Of a stretch of 64,000 nucleotides of DNA, positions 23,274-32,329 are shown piece after piece. Numbering within the stretch: position 1 is the stretch's first letter; each line of letters opens with the position of its first letter. A program made the position numbers and the translations under genes. Source of the stretch: Streptomyces griseus subsp. griseus (GTDB lineage Bacteria > Actinomycetota > Actinomycetes > Streptomycetales > Streptomycetaceae); NCBI RefSeq assembly GCF_003610995.1, contig NZ_CP032543.1, forward strand, positions 2,046,001-2,110,000, read 5' to 3'. The notes under the pieces are model-generated. The model searched no databases. It saw only the letters and a program-made list of their open reading frames with translations, and had not been told where the DNA came from.

Positions 23274-26243
23274 ATGCGGCGTTTGGCCGTACTCGTCTCC
23301 GCTCTGTTCCTCGCCACTCTGGTCCCGGGCCAGGCAGCCGCGCAGCCTCCCGACATACCGCCGCAAGAACCGGGCGTGACCATGCGGGTGTTCGACGTCC
23401 AGATGGTTCTGGAGGACTTCTGCACGCTCAAGCCCGGACAGACGCCCAACGTCGACGAGTTGAAGCCGACGGTCGACTGGACCACCGCCGAGGACTTCGG
23501 CATGGACGGGAAGTTCGTCACCGAGGTCACCGCGTATCTCAACATCGAGTCGGCCGGGAAGCATGACTTCCGCATCACCAGCGACGACGGCTCACGCCTG
23601 ATCATCGACGGTACGCAGATCATCGACAACGGCGGCAAGCACGGCGCCCGGCCCAAGGAGGGCTCAGTCGAGTTGACCGAGGGCCACCACGCGCTGCGGA
23701 TCGACCACTGGGACGGCGAGTACGACCAGCGGCTCCTGCTGGAGTGGCGGCCGCCGGGAGCGAGCGCCTTCTCCACCGTGCCCACCTCGGTGCTGAGCAC
23801 CGACGCCGACGTCACCCGGGTCACCTCCCCGGGCCGCAAGGTGTGCGAGGGCATCGACGAGTCGCCGGGCGACGGCCTGCCGCTGGCCGGGGTCCACCCC
23901 GACTACACGCTGACCGACCTGCGGCCCGCCGGTTTCGAACCGCAGGTCACCGGCATGGACTGGCTGCCCGACGGCCGGCTGGCCGTCAGCACCTGGGGCG
24001 GCAGCCGGGAGAGCAAGCTCGGTCAGGTGTACCTGCTCGACAACGTCACCGGGAACACCGACCCGTCCAAGGTGACCAAGAAGCTGATCGCCGAGGACCT
24101 GCTGGAGCCGATGGGCCTCAAGTACGTCGACGGCACGGTCTACGTCTCCGAGAAGAACGGCCTGACCGCGCTGGTCGACAAGGACGGTGACGAGGTCGCC
24201 GACGAGTACCGCAAGATCGCGACCTGGCCGTTCGGCGGCAACTACCACGAGTTCGCGTTCGGGCTGCTGTACGAGAAGGGGAACTTCTACGTCAGCACGG
24301 GCATCGCCATGGTCCCCGGCGGCGCGACCCAGGACCCGCAGAACGTGCCCAATCGCGGCTCCACGTTGAAGATCAACAAGAAGACCGGCAAGGTGTCCTA
24401 CGTGGCCGGCGGGCTGCGCACACCGAACGGTCTCGGCTGGGGCCCCCAGGGCGAGATCTTCGCCACCGACAACCAGGGCGCGTACGTGCCCACGTCGAAG
24501 CTGGTCCGGATCAAGCAGGGCGCCTTCTACAACCACCACACCAACCCGGACGGCGTCTACGACGACCAGCCGGTGACCGAGCCCGTGCTGTGGCTGCCGC
24601 ACGGGGAGATCTCCAACTCCCCCAGCAATCCCATGCTGTTGCCGAAGGGGCCGTTCGCCGGGCAGATGGTGTTCGGGGACGTGACCTACGGCGGACTCCA
24701 GCGGGCGTACCTGGAGAAGGTCGGCGGCGAGTACCAGGGCGCGGTGTTCCGCATGACGCAGGGGCTGGAGGCCGGGGTCAACCGGATCAGCCTCGGCCCG
24801 GACGGGGCGATCTACGCCGGCGGCATCGGGGACTCCGGCAACTGGGGCCAGGAGGGCAAGCTCAAGTTCGGCCTCCAGAAGCTCACGCTCACCGGTGACC
24901 AGGCCTTCGACATGCGGGCCATGCGCGCCGTCGACGGTGGCTTCGAGATCGAGTACACCCAGCCGCTCTCCGAGGAGACCGCCGAGGACCTGGCCGCCAA
25001 GTACCAGGCCCAGCAGTGGCGTTACGTGGCGACCCCGCGGTACGGCGGCCCGAAGGCCGACGAGGAGACCCTCGACGTCACCTCGGCGACGCTCTCCGCG
25101 GACCGCAGGACCGTGACGCTGAAGATGGACGGCCTGCGCCCCGGCTACGTGGTCCACGTGCAGTCCCCGCGCCCCTTCGCGGCCGAGAACGGCGAGGAAC
25201 TGTGGAGCACCGAAGCGTGGTACAGCCTCAACACGCTGCCCGACGGCTCGAAGGCGCCGCCGGTGTACGAGGCGGAGTCCGCGTCCCTGTCCGGCGGCAC
25301 CAAGTTCAACGACAACCACTCCGGGTACTCCGGCACCGGCTTCATCGACAACAACTGGGAGCCGGGCTCCCGCACCACCTTCGCGGTGCGCGCCGACAAG
25401 AAGGGGAAGCACGACCTGGCCCTGCGCTACGCCAACGGGCAGAACTCCGACCCCGAGCCGAAGCCCCGGTCGATGACCCTGTACGTCAACGGCGAGCGCC
25501 ACAAGCAGATCTGGCTCAACTCCACCGTCGCCTGGAACAAGTGGGCGACCCACACCGAATCGGTGCCGCTGCGCAAGGGCGCGAACACCATCACGTACGC
25601 CTACGAACCCGAGGACGACGGCCATGTGAACCTCGACAACCTCACCGTCACCCCGACGAAGCGCACCACGCTCTTCGACGGCACGGACCTGGACGCCTGG
25701 GAGTCGAACAACGGCGGTCCGGCGGCATGGCCGGTGGCGGACGGCTCCATGGAGTCGTACGGCGGGGACATCCGGACGAAGGAGACGTTCGGCGACTTCC
25801 GGATGCACGCCGAGTGGTACCAGCCGGACTATCCGGCCGACGTCACCGGGCAGGCCCGGGGCAACAGCGGCGTCTACATCCAGGAACGGTACGAGCTCCA
25901 GATCCTGGAGTCCTTCGGGGTGAAGGTGCCCGCCAAGGACGACGCCGGGTCGATCTACCTGCGTAAGGCGCCGGACGTCAACGCGGCGACCGCGCCCAAG
26001 ACCTGGCAGACGTACGACATCGAGTTCCGGGCCGCCCGCTTCGGCAGCGACGGGAAGAAGACGCAGGACGCGCGGGTGACGCTGCGGTGGAACGGCAAGG
26101 TGGTCCACGATGACGTGGCCATCGCCGGGCCGACCGGTGCGGGCCGGCCGGAGGGTCCCGCACCGGGTCACATCAAGTTGCAGGACCACGGGGACCCCGG
26201 CGAGAACCCGAGGTTCCGCAACATCTGGATCGAGCGGCTCTGA
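23274..26243 (+). CDS. Secreted multidomain protein: PA14, beta-propeller, CBM and DUF1080
   Basis: A 989-residue exported protein with a signal peptide (residues 1-24, cleavage after AAA). In order: a PA14 domain (about 37-165; FRITSDDGSRLIIDG), a sugar-dehydrogenase-like six-bladed propeller (about 195-545; GMDWLPDGRLAVSTWGG, TPNGLGWGPQGEIFATDNQG), a beta linker, a CBM35/CBM6 carbohydrate-binding module (about 662-795; YEAESASLSGG, FIDNNWEPGS) and a C-terminal DUF1080/3-keto-disaccharide hydrolase domain (about 798-989; LFDGTDLDAWES, RGNSGVYIQERYELQILES). It probably binds and hydrolyses or oxidises a plant or microbial glycan outside the cell. A strong AAGGAGGAAG precedes the ATG and two LacI-type operators lie upstream. 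Confidence 0.88.
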   Translation: MRRLAVLVSALFLATLVPGQAAAQPPDIPPQEPGVTMRVFDVQMVLEDFCTLKPGQTPNVDELKPTVDWTTAEDFGMDGKFVTEVTAYLNIESAGKHDFRITSDDGSRLIIDGTQIIDNGGKHGARPKEGSVELTEGHHALRIDHWDGEYDQRLLLEWRPPGASAFSTVPTSVLSTDADVTRVTSPGRKVCEGIDESPGDGLPLAGVHPDYTLTDLRPAGFEPQVTGMDWLPDGRLAVSTWGGSRESKLGQVYLLDNVTGNTDPSKVTKKLIAEDLLEPMGLKYVDGTVYVSEKNGLTALVDKDGDEVADEYRKIATWPFGGNYHEFAFGLLYEKGNFYVSTGIAMVPGGATQDPQNVPNRGSTLKINKKTGKVSYVAGGLRTPNGLGWGPQGEIFATDNQGAYVPTSKLVRIKQGAFYNHHTNPDGVYDDQPVTEPVLWLPHGEISNSPSNPMLLPKGPFAGQMVFGDVTYGGLQRAYLEKVGGEYQGAVFRMTQGLEAGVNRISLGPDGAIYAGGIGDSGNWGQEGKLKFGLQKLTLTGDQAFDMRAMRAVDGGFEIEYTQPLSEETAEDLAAKYQAQQWRYVATPRYGGPKADEETLDVTSATLSADRRTVTLKMDGLRPGYVVHVQSPRPFAAENGEELWSTEAWYSLNTLPDGSKAPPVYEAESASLSGGTKFNDNHSGYSGTGFIDNNWEPGSRTTFAVRADKKGKHDLALRYANGQNSDPEPKPRSMTLYVNGERHKQIWLNSTVAWNKWATHTESVPLRKGANTITYAYEPEDDGHVNLDNLTVTPTKRTTLFDGTDLDAWESNNGGPAAWPVADGSMESYGGDIRTKETFGDFRMHAEWYQPDYPADVTGQARGNSGVYIQERYELQILESFGVKVPAKDDAGSIYLRKAPDVNAATAPKTWQTYDIEFRAARFGSDGKKTQDARVTLRWNGKVVHDDVAIAGPTGAGRPEGPAPGHIKLQDHGDPGENPRFRNIWIERL

Positions 26244-26269
26244 CGCCCGCGTCCAGCGCACGGTGACAT

Positions 26270-26305
26270 GGTGCTGCCCCCTCCGGTCCCGGAGGGGGCA
26301 GCACC
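26270..26305 (+). terminator. Strong hairpin terminator after the PA14/DUF1080 gene
   Basis: Perfect 16-base arms (26270-26285 and 26290-26305) with a 4-base loop start 27 bases after the stop codon and are followed by a T-rich stretch. It lies between convergent genes and could serve both. Confidence 0.8.
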
Positions 26306-26356
26306 GTTCCGTTCCGTGTTTCCCTCCGTCCGCCCGTCAGGACCGGCCCTTCGGGC

Positions 26357-26710
26357 TCAGTGACTCTGGCGCAGGGAGAGGTAGTAGGCGCCGACCTCCG
26401 TCAGATAGGCGGGGTCGGTCGTCTCGCTGTCGGTCGCGAACCGGGGGGCCGCCTTGATCTCGTCGCGGGACGACGCGACCTTCACCGTCTGCGACCCGGC
26501 GTCGACGGCGGTCACCGCGCCGGCCGGGATCAGCACGCTCCGGCCGAATTTCCACACCCCGGTGTCGACCACCAGGTTCTGCATACCGGGCGTGTCCTCC
26601 TGGCGTTCCACATGTCCGATGGCACCGTCCGCGGCCTCCACGCTGAAACCCGTCAGCGGCTGCCCCGCGGCGTAGCCGCTGTCCTGTCCGAACGCCCACA
26701 CATCGCTCAC
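26357..26710 (-). CDS. PRC-barrel domain protein
   Basis: A 117-residue soluble protein with a PRC-barrel fold: strand GYAAGQPLTGFSVEAADGAIG, then NLVVDTGVWKFGRSVLIPAGAV and VKVASSRDEIKAAP. PRC barrels occur in photosynthetic reaction centre H subunits, RimM and small stress-related proteins, and usually mediate protein contacts. Near the end PAYLTEVGAYY is typical of bacterial stand-alone versions. GTG at 26710 has GAGGAG about ten bases upstream. The role here is unknown. Confidence 0.8.
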   Translation of the reverse strand: MSDVWAFGQDSGYAAGQPLTGFSVEAADGAIGHVERQEDTPGMQNLVVDTGVWKFGRSVLIPAGAVTAVDAGSQTVKVASSRDEIKAAPRFATDSETTDPAYLTEVGAYYLSLRQSH

Positions 26711-26990
26711 TGGTACGTCTCCTCGCTATCTTCCGGCCCGGAGCCTCTCGCCGGTGTTCCGACGGGTCCCGGAACCGGATGCTTCACCGGTCGGGTCACC
26801 TGGCTGATGCCCCGAATATGTGCCCGGCACGCCCGGAAGGGCGACCACGAACGAGGTAACCGCCGTCCCGCCGACGGGCGATGGGGATCGGCGGCGGGCG
26901 GCGGCGGGCGCGACGCGCAGCGGCATCGGCGACAGGGCGACAGGGCGCGCCACTAGCCGCGTCGGCGGTGCGATGCGTGGGCGGTCTCCG

Positions 26991-27935
26991 TCAGGCGGGC
27001 GCGTAGGCGACGCGGGTCATCTCCTCCGAGACCCGCCAGACGCGGGCGGCCTCGTCGGTGCTGGTCAGGCGGGAGTACATCTTCTGTTCGGCGGGCGGTC
27101 CCCCGAGGTGGCCGGGGCCGCTCGGCCCGTAGAGGGCGCCGCCGCGGGCCTCGGGCGAGGTGGCGGCGTACAGGGCGGGCAGCTTGGCGGACTCGACCGT
27201 CCCGACGAGGACGCCCCGGGCCGACAGGAAGCGGATCACCCGGACGCCCGTGGTGTCCTTGGCGCGGCCCATCTCCGGCCGTGCGGCGAGCAGGCTCGTC
27301 GGGGCGACGCCCGGGTGGGACAGGTTGCTGGTGATGCCCCAGCCCTCCGACCGGCTGCGGCGGTCGAGTTCGAGTCCGAAGAGACCGAAGGCGATCTTCG
27401 ACTGGCTGTAGGCCTTCATGCCGTCGTAGGACTTCTCCCAGTTGAGGTCCTGCCAGTTGATGGCGTTCTGGTTGGCGGCGACGCTGATCTGCGAGGTCAC
27501 CCGCGCCCGGCCCGCCCGCAGCAGCGGCAGAAGGTGGCCGACCAGGGCGAAGTGGCCGAGGTGGTTGGTCCCGAACTGGAGCTCGAACCCGTCGGCGGTG
27601 GTCTGCCGCTCGGGCGGGGTCATCACTCCGGCGTTGTTGATCAGCAGGTGGACCGGGTCGCCCTCCGCCACCAGGGCCGCGCCGAGCTCCGCCACGGACT
27701 CCAGGGAGGAGAGGTCCAGGGTGCGCAGGGAGACCTGTGATCCCGGCGCCTCGCGGCGGACGCGCTCCAGGGCCGCCTCGCCCTTGCGCGGGTTGCGGAC
27801 GGGGAGGACGACGTCGGCACCGGCTGCGGCCAGGCGGATCGCCATGCCGAGGCCCATGCCGTCGCTGCCCCCGGTGAGGACGGCTCGCTTCCCGGTCAGG
27901 TCGGGGAGGGAGATGTCGATGTTCTTGCGTGGCAT
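26991..27935 (-). CDS. Short-chain dehydrogenase/reductase (paralogue A)
   Basis: A 314-residue NAD(P)-dependent SDR. The cofactor motif is [12 protein letters not shown] (about residues 21-32), NNAG follows near 101, and the active-site YSQSK carries the Tyr and Lys; the upstream segment is [14 protein letters not shown]. The protein resembles the WW-domain oxidoreductase/retinol dehydrogenase subgroup. It is closely similar along its length to the SDR at 51754. Its start lies 40 bases inside the 3' end of the lipocalin-like gene, so the two form a coupled operon that the divergent TetR regulator probably controls. Confidence 0.92.
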   Translation of the reverse strand: MPRKNIDISLPDLTGKRAVLTGGSDGMGLGMAIRLAAAGADVVLPVRNPRKGEAALERVRREAPGSQVSLRTLDLSSLESVAELGAALVAEGDPVHLLINNAGVMTPPERQTTADGFELQFGTNHLGHFALVGHLLPLLRAGRARVTSQISVAANQNAINWQDLNWEKSYDGMKAYSQSKIAFGLFGLELDRRSRSEGWGITSNLSHPGVAPTSLLAARPEMGRAKDTTGVRVIRFLSARGVLVGTVESAKLPALYAATSPEARGGALYGPSGPGHLGGPPAEQKMYSRLTSTDEAARVWRVSEEMTRVAYAPA

Positions 27936-29074
27936 CGCTGGTCTCTTTCCGCTGTTCTCGTGGGGGGGCAGCGCCCGTCCGCGCGGGACGGGTCTTCGTG
28001 GGTCGGGCCCGGATACATCAGCTCCCAGATGGCGGGAGCCGCGTGCGTGTCGACGAGGGTGGAGCCGGTGCGGTACTCGACGCGGAGCTCGCCGGTGAAC
28101 CGCAGATAGGCCCCGTCGAACCGGGCCAGGCGGGCGGCCAGCTTCTTCGGGCCGGTGAGGTTGTCGATGAGTTTCGCGGCGGCCAGGTCCCGCTCCCGTA
28201 CGAAGGTGACCGAGTAGGTGTCGGCCCCGTCGCGGTAGTGGTAGCGGGTGACACCGGCGACGGGCTTGCCGGTCGTCCCGTCCCGGTAGGCGCCGAGCGC
28301 CTCGAAGGTGACGCGGCTGTCGTCGTCGGCCAGCACCTGGCCGTCCTTCGCGAGCAGGAAGACCGGGAGCGCGGTGTCGCCGTAGCGCCTCTCGGCGGTG
28401 ATGTGGGAGGCGATCACGGTGTACGGTCCGGCCGCGCCACGGGCCCAGTACCAGTGGTTGATCAGCTCGTTCACCGGGGCGTCGCCCCAGTTGTGGTCGT
28501 GGTAGCCGGTCCCGCCTGTGGTCACCGGCCCGGCGTCCCCGACCCGGTAGGTGGCGCGCACGGCGCCCTGCGGGACGGAGGGGAGCCAGGCGAAGACCTT
28601 CCCGGTGCCGGGCCCGAACCACCAGTGGCCGGTGCCGGGGCGCCACGGCGGGACCTCGCCGGTCAGGGTCACCTCGACCGAGACCCCGTCCAGTTCGGCG
28701 GCGATCCGGTAGGTGTGCAGGTCACCGCTGAAGGAGTGGTCCCCGATGCGTACGTCGCAGCCTTCGGACGAGGCGGTGAAGTCCCCGGCCGGGAAGGTGG
28801 CGATCTTGTTGTGCGCGGTGCCGTCGGGCAGTTCCAGCTCCAGCCGGATCATCGGGGTGAGCGGCTGGGTGATGTCGGTGAACTCCTTGGTCAGGAAGAC
28901 CACCACCAGTTTCGCGCCGTCGTCCAGGTGCGCGTCGAAGTACCACCACTCGTACGTCCCAGGAGAGCCGTCGGTGCGCGCCCCGTCCTCCCAGGGCCGG
29001 ACGGTGGCGCGCTCGATGCCGAGCCGCGCGAAGTCCTCGTCCGTGGCTCCCAGCCGTGCCGCTGCGGCGCTCAC
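27896..29074 (-). CDS. Lipocalin-like (CrtC/AttH-type) protein
   Basis: A 392-residue protein of the CrtC/AttH lipocalin-like superfamily, which includes carotenoid hydratases and lipid-binding proteins. Hallmarks are [12 protein letters not shown] near residue 42, the acid/aromatic pair in [12 protein letters not shown], the catalytic-type [11 protein letters not shown] with NHWYWARG, and [10 protein letters not shown] at the end. No signal peptide is present. The last 40 bases overlap the SDR start, and the frame there (rich in Thr, Ser, Arg) is likely non-conserved tail. GTG at 29074 has an AGAGGGG upstream. With the SDR it may modify a hydrophobic isoprenoid or lipid; this is inferred from family and linkage. 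Confidence 0.75.
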   Translation of the reverse strand: MSAAAARLGATDEDFARLGIERATVRPWEDGARTDGSPGTYEWWYFDAHLDDGAKLVVVFLTKEFTDITQPLTPMIRLELELPDGTAHNKIATFPAGDFTASSEGCDVRIGDHSFSGDLHTYRIAAELDGVSVEVTLTGEVPPWRPGTGHWWFGPGTGKVFAWLPSVPQGAVRATYRVGDAGPVTTGGTGYHDHNWGDAPVNELINHWYWARGAAGPYTVIASHITAERRYGDTALPVFLLAKDGQVLADDDSRVTFEALGAYRDGTTGKPVAGVTRYHYRDGADTYSVTFVRERDLAAAKLIDNLTGPKKLAARLARFDGAYLRFTGELRVEYRTGSTLVDTHAAPAIWELMYPGPTHEDPSRADGRCPPTRTAERDQRCHARTSTSPSPT

Positions 29075-29107
29075 CCTCGACCCCTCTCGACGCTCCGGAT
29101 TCCCGTA

Positions 29108-29115
29108 GATTAATC
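29108..29115. promoter_or_regulatory. Possible TetR operator (GATTAATC)
   Basis: The AT-rich palindrome GATTAATC stands out in the GC-rich 94-base gap between the divergent lipocalin-like and TetR genes. Its length is short, so I treat it as a candidate only. Confidence 0.3.
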
Positions 29116-29168
29116 CAGCACATGCCTGATTTCCGTCCGACGCAACTCGGCACGTTCCGGGAGGTCCC

Positions 29169-29834
29169 ATGGCGCAGCCACCGCACCGGAGGCGCGGCCC
29201 CGGGCGCCCGCCCACCGCGGACTCGACGGTGCCCGGCCTCGACCGGGTGCTGGGGCGGGCCCTGGAGGCGTTCGCGGAACAGGGGTACGAGGCGGTGTCG
29301 GTCCGTGCGCTGAACGCGGCCCTGGGCATGGGGCACACCTTCATCGCCGACCGCTACGGCTCGAAGGAGCGGTTCTGGCGGGCCGTCGTGGTGTACGCGG
29401 TGGACCGGGTGCGCGGCGAGGTCGCCGGCGCGCTGGCCGACGACGGGCGCGGCGACGCCGAACGTCTCGCCGCCGCCGTCCGGGCCTTCCACCGGCAGGC
29501 GTCCGGCTCCGCGCACTTCGCCCGGCTGGTGAGCCTCGAAGCCGCGACGGACTCGCCCCGGCTGGATTTCCTGTACGGGCTGGTCGAGCCGGTGAACGAG
29601 GCGGTCCGGCCGCTCTTCGACCGGCTGACCGCCGACGGCACCCTGCGCCCGATGCCGTGGTACGTCTTCCACTTCCTGGTCACCGGATCGTGCGGCCTGT
29701 ACGGTCAGCTCCCGCTCGCCCGTCGCTTCGGCCGCCCGGCCGGGACGGATCAGGAGGCCGAGGCGGAGCTGCTCGCCGATCTGGTGCTGGCGGCCTGCTT
29801 CACCGACGGGCCGCCCACACCCCCCGCGAGCTGA
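29169..29834 (+). CDS. TetR family regulator
   Basis: A 221-residue repressor. The N-terminal helix-turn-helix comprises residues about 24-70 (ALEAFAEQGYEAVSVRALNA, ALGMGHTFIADRYGSKERFW); the rest is an all-helical ligand-binding and dimer domain. The N-terminus is a basic arm (RRRGPGRPPT) that may touch DNA. It is divergent from the lipocalin-like/SDR operon, its likely target. No strong ligand hint is visible. Confidence 0.9.
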   Translation: MAQPPHRRRGPGRPPTADSTVPGLDRVLGRALEAFAEQGYEAVSVRALNAALGMGHTFIADRYGSKERFWRAVVVYAVDRVRGEVAGALADDGRGDAERLAAAVRAFHRQASGSAHFARLVSLEAATDSPRLDFLYGLVEPVNEAVRPLFDRLTADGTLRPMPWYVFHFLVTGSCGLYGQLPLARRFGRPAGTDQEAEAELLADLVLAACFTDGPPTPPAS

Positions 29835-29858
29835 CCTGCGGGGAAGGCGACGGCCCTC

Positions 29859-31019
29859 TCAGCGCCCCGCCCGCAGCCGCTCCAGCAGGTCGCCCTCCGC
29901 CCGCTCGGCCACCGGGTCCTCCCAGAACCGCACCGGCACACCGCGCAGATGGCGGCCCTGCGGGTCCAGGATCTGGCCCGCCAGCTTGAGCGGCCACAGC
30001 GTCACCGCCCGGTCGGCGATGGCGAGTTCGGGGAAGCGGGAGCCGATGCGGGCCTCGAAGGAGGCGATGTCCTCGGCCGAGCGCAGCCAGACCGTGAGCA
30101 GCAGGTTGTACGGGCCGGAGAGCGAGGCGCACAGCCGCATCTCGCGCAGGCCGATCAGCTGGGAGGTGATCCGGGCGACGTCCCCGGGCGGGGCGACGCC
30201 CCACATCGTGACGGAGACCGGCCAGCCGGAGAGGTAGCGGGCGACCTCGCAGCGGTAGACGAGGGCGTCCTCGCGGTGCATCCGCTCCAGCCGCCGCCGT
30301 ACGGTGCTCGCGCTGACCCCCGTACGTTCCGCGAGGCGGGCGGCCGGCTGGCGGCAGTCCTCCGCGAGCAGCATGGACAGCCGGGTGTCCAGCTCGTCCG
30401 GCGAGGGCAGACCGCGCCTCGGCGCCGGGTGCGGACGGTCCCGGGTCAGGGCCTCGCGCCCGTCCGGGTCCAGCCGGTCCAGCCGCCAGCGGCTGCCTTC
30501 GGCGTGCAGCGCGGTCGCGATCTGGGACCGGGTCGCGGCCACGCCGGGCAGGGTGTCCAGCCGGAAGCCCACGTAGCGGGCGAGGGCCGACTGGTCGGGA
30601 AAGGCGGCGGTGAGGATCAGGTCCCGGGAGCCGGTGACGTGGTCGATGGTGATCAGGTGCGGGTCGTCCGCGATCTCCAGCGCCACCTCGTGCAGGGCGC
30701 CCGCCGCACAGTCCACCTCGATGAACGCGACGATCGGCACGGCGGGGCCGACGGCCACCGTGTAGCAGCTCAGCCACGCGTGCCCGGCCTCGGTGAGGCG
30801 CTGCCAGCGGCGCGCGGCGGTCGAGGCGTCGACCCCGAGGGCCTTCCCGATGCGCTGCCACTCGGCGCGGGGCGAGGTCTGGAGCGCGGTGATGAGGAGG
30901 TGGTCCTGCTCGTCGAGGACGGGCTCGGGCCCACCGGCCGGAAGGGGTCCGGGGCCGGGCGGCGCGACCGCCGGCCGCCTCACGGAACCGGTGGCGGATT
31001 CCTGCGCCGAGCGTGCCAT
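29859..31019 (-). CDS. Lrp/AsnC family regulator, double-length
   Basis: A 386-residue regulator composed of two Lrp/AsnC units. The first helix-turn-helix (about 35-80) is LDEQDHLLITALQTSPRAEW followed by RIGKALGVDASTAARRWQRL; the second (about 200-245) is LDTRLSMLLAEDCRQPAARL followed by AERTGVSASTVRRRLERM. Each is followed by a RAM-like beta-alpha sandwich. ATG at 31019 has GGGAAGG eight bases upstream. It is divergent from an M20 amidohydrolase/MFS operon, so it probably senses an amino acid or amide and controls that operon. Confidence 0.9.
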   Translation of the reverse strand: MARSAQESATGSVRRPAVAPPGPGPLPAGGPEPVLDEQDHLLITALQTSPRAEWQRIGKALGVDASTAARRWQRLTEAGHAWLSCYTVAVGPAVPIVAFIEVDCAAGALHEVALEIADDPHLITIDHVTGSRDLILTAAFPDQSALARYVGFRLDTLPGVAATRSQIATALHAEGSRWRLDRLDPDGREALTRDRPHPAPRRGLPSPDELDTRLSMLLAEDCRQPAARLAERTGVSASTVRRRLERMHREDALVYRCEVARYLSGWPVSVTMWGVAPPGDVARITSQLIGLREMRLCASLSGPYNLLLTVWLRSAEDIASFEARIGSRFPELAIADRAVTLWPLKLAGQILDPQGRHLRGVPVRFWEDPVAERAEGDLLERLRAGR

Positions 31020-31078
31020 CCGTGCACCTTCCCTGCGAATGATCATGAGGTGAGGAGGGTGCTCCGCACCATACGCCC

Positions 31079-32329
31079 ATGTCCCTGCTGACCGAAGCCC
31101 ACGCACTCGCCCCCGACCTCACCGCCCTGCGCCACGCCCTGCACCGCGAACCGGAACTCGGCCTGGACCTCCCCCGTACCCAGGCCAAGGTCCTCACCGC
31201 CCTGGAGGGCCTCGGCCTGGAGATCACCCTCGGCACCGCCCTCAGCTCCGTCACCGCCGTGCTGCGCGGCGGACTCCCCGGGCCCGCCGTCCTGCTGCGC
31301 GGTGACATGGACGCGCTGCCCGTCCAGGAGGAGACCGGCCTGCCGTACGCCTCCGTCCTCGACGGCCGTATGCACGCCTGCGGCCACGATCTGCACGTCA
31401 CCGGTCTCGTCGGAGCGGCCCGGCTGCTGGCCGCCCGGCGCGCGGAGCTGGCCGGGGACGTGGTGTTCATGTTCCAGCCCGGCGAGGAGGGCCAGGGCGG
31501 CGCGAAGATCATGATCGACGAGGGGGTCCTCGACGCGGCCGGGGACCGGGTCGTCGCCGCGTACGCGCTGCACGTCGTCTCCACCGGCGCGCCGACCGGC
31601 TTCGCCGCCACCCGGCCCGGTCCGATGCTCGCCGCGTCCGACGCGGTCGAGGTCACCGTGCACGGCCGGGGCGGGCACGGCTCCTCCCCGCACTCCGCCA
31701 GCGACCCGGTGCCCGCGATGTGCGCGATGGTCACCGCGCTCCAGACCCTCGTCACCCGCGAGATCGACATCTTCGACCCGGCCGTCGTCACCGTCGGCCG
31801 CCTCCACGCGGGCACCGCCGCCAACGTCATCCCCGGCACCGCGCACTTCGAGGCGACCGTGCGGACGTTCTCCGACGCGGCCCACGCCACGGTCCGGGCC
31901 GCCTTCGAGCGGACCGTGCACGGCGTCGCGGCGGCGCACGGGGTGCGGGCGGAGATCGACTACGTCGAGCAGTACCCGCCGACCGTCAACCACCCGGCCG
32001 AGGCCGCCTTCGCCCTGACGACCGCCCGCGAACTGATGGGTGCGGGGCAGGTTTTGGAGGCCCCGAAGCCGATGGCCGGGGCGGAGGACTTCTCCTTCGT
32101 GCTGCGCGAGGTGCCCGGCGCGTACGTCGGGGTCGGCGCCTGCCCGCCCGGCACCGACCCGGCCACCGCGCCGATGAACCACTCCCCCCGCGCGGTGTAC
32201 GACGACGGCGCGCTGCCCTACGCGGCGGCCCTGCTCGCGGGCCTGGCCCAGCGCCGCCTGGACGCCGCCGCCGCGACACCCACGACGCCCGCGAGCACCA
32301 CGACCGACGAGGAGCCCGTCCGCCCATGA
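31079..32329 (+). CDS. M20 family amidohydrolase (hippurate hydrolase-like)
   Basis: A 416-residue zinc amidohydrolase that cleaves N-acyl amino acids or related amides. Metal and catalytic motifs appear in order: LLRGDMDALPVQEETG, MHACGHDLHVT, FMFQPGEEGQGGA, ALHVVSTG and, near the end, MNHSPRAVYDDG. The dimerisation domain lies about 180-300. The last 25 residues are an Ala/Thr tail. The stop overlaps the start of the MFS gene (ATGA), so import or export of the substrate or product is coupled to hydrolysis. The divergent gene is an Lrp-type regulator. Confidence 0.93.
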   Translation: MSLLTEAHALAPDLTALRHALHREPELGLDLPRTQAKVLTALEGLGLEITLGTALSSVTAVLRGGLPGPAVLLRGDMDALPVQEETGLPYASVLDGRMHACGHDLHVTGLVGAARLLAARRAELAGDVVFMFQPGEEGQGGAKIMIDEGVLDAAGDRVVAAYALHVVSTGAPTGFAATRPGPMLAASDAVEVTVHGRGGHGSSPHSASDPVPAMCAMVTALQTLVTREIDIFDPAVVTVGRLHAGTAANVIPGTAHFEATVRTFSDAAHATVRAAFERTVHGVAAAHGVRAEIDYVEQYPPTVNHPAEAAFALTTARELMGAGQVLEAPKPMAGAEDFSFVLREVPGAYVGVGACPPGTDPATAPMNHSPRAVYDDGALPYAAALLAGLAQRRLDAAAATPTTPASTTTDEEPVRP

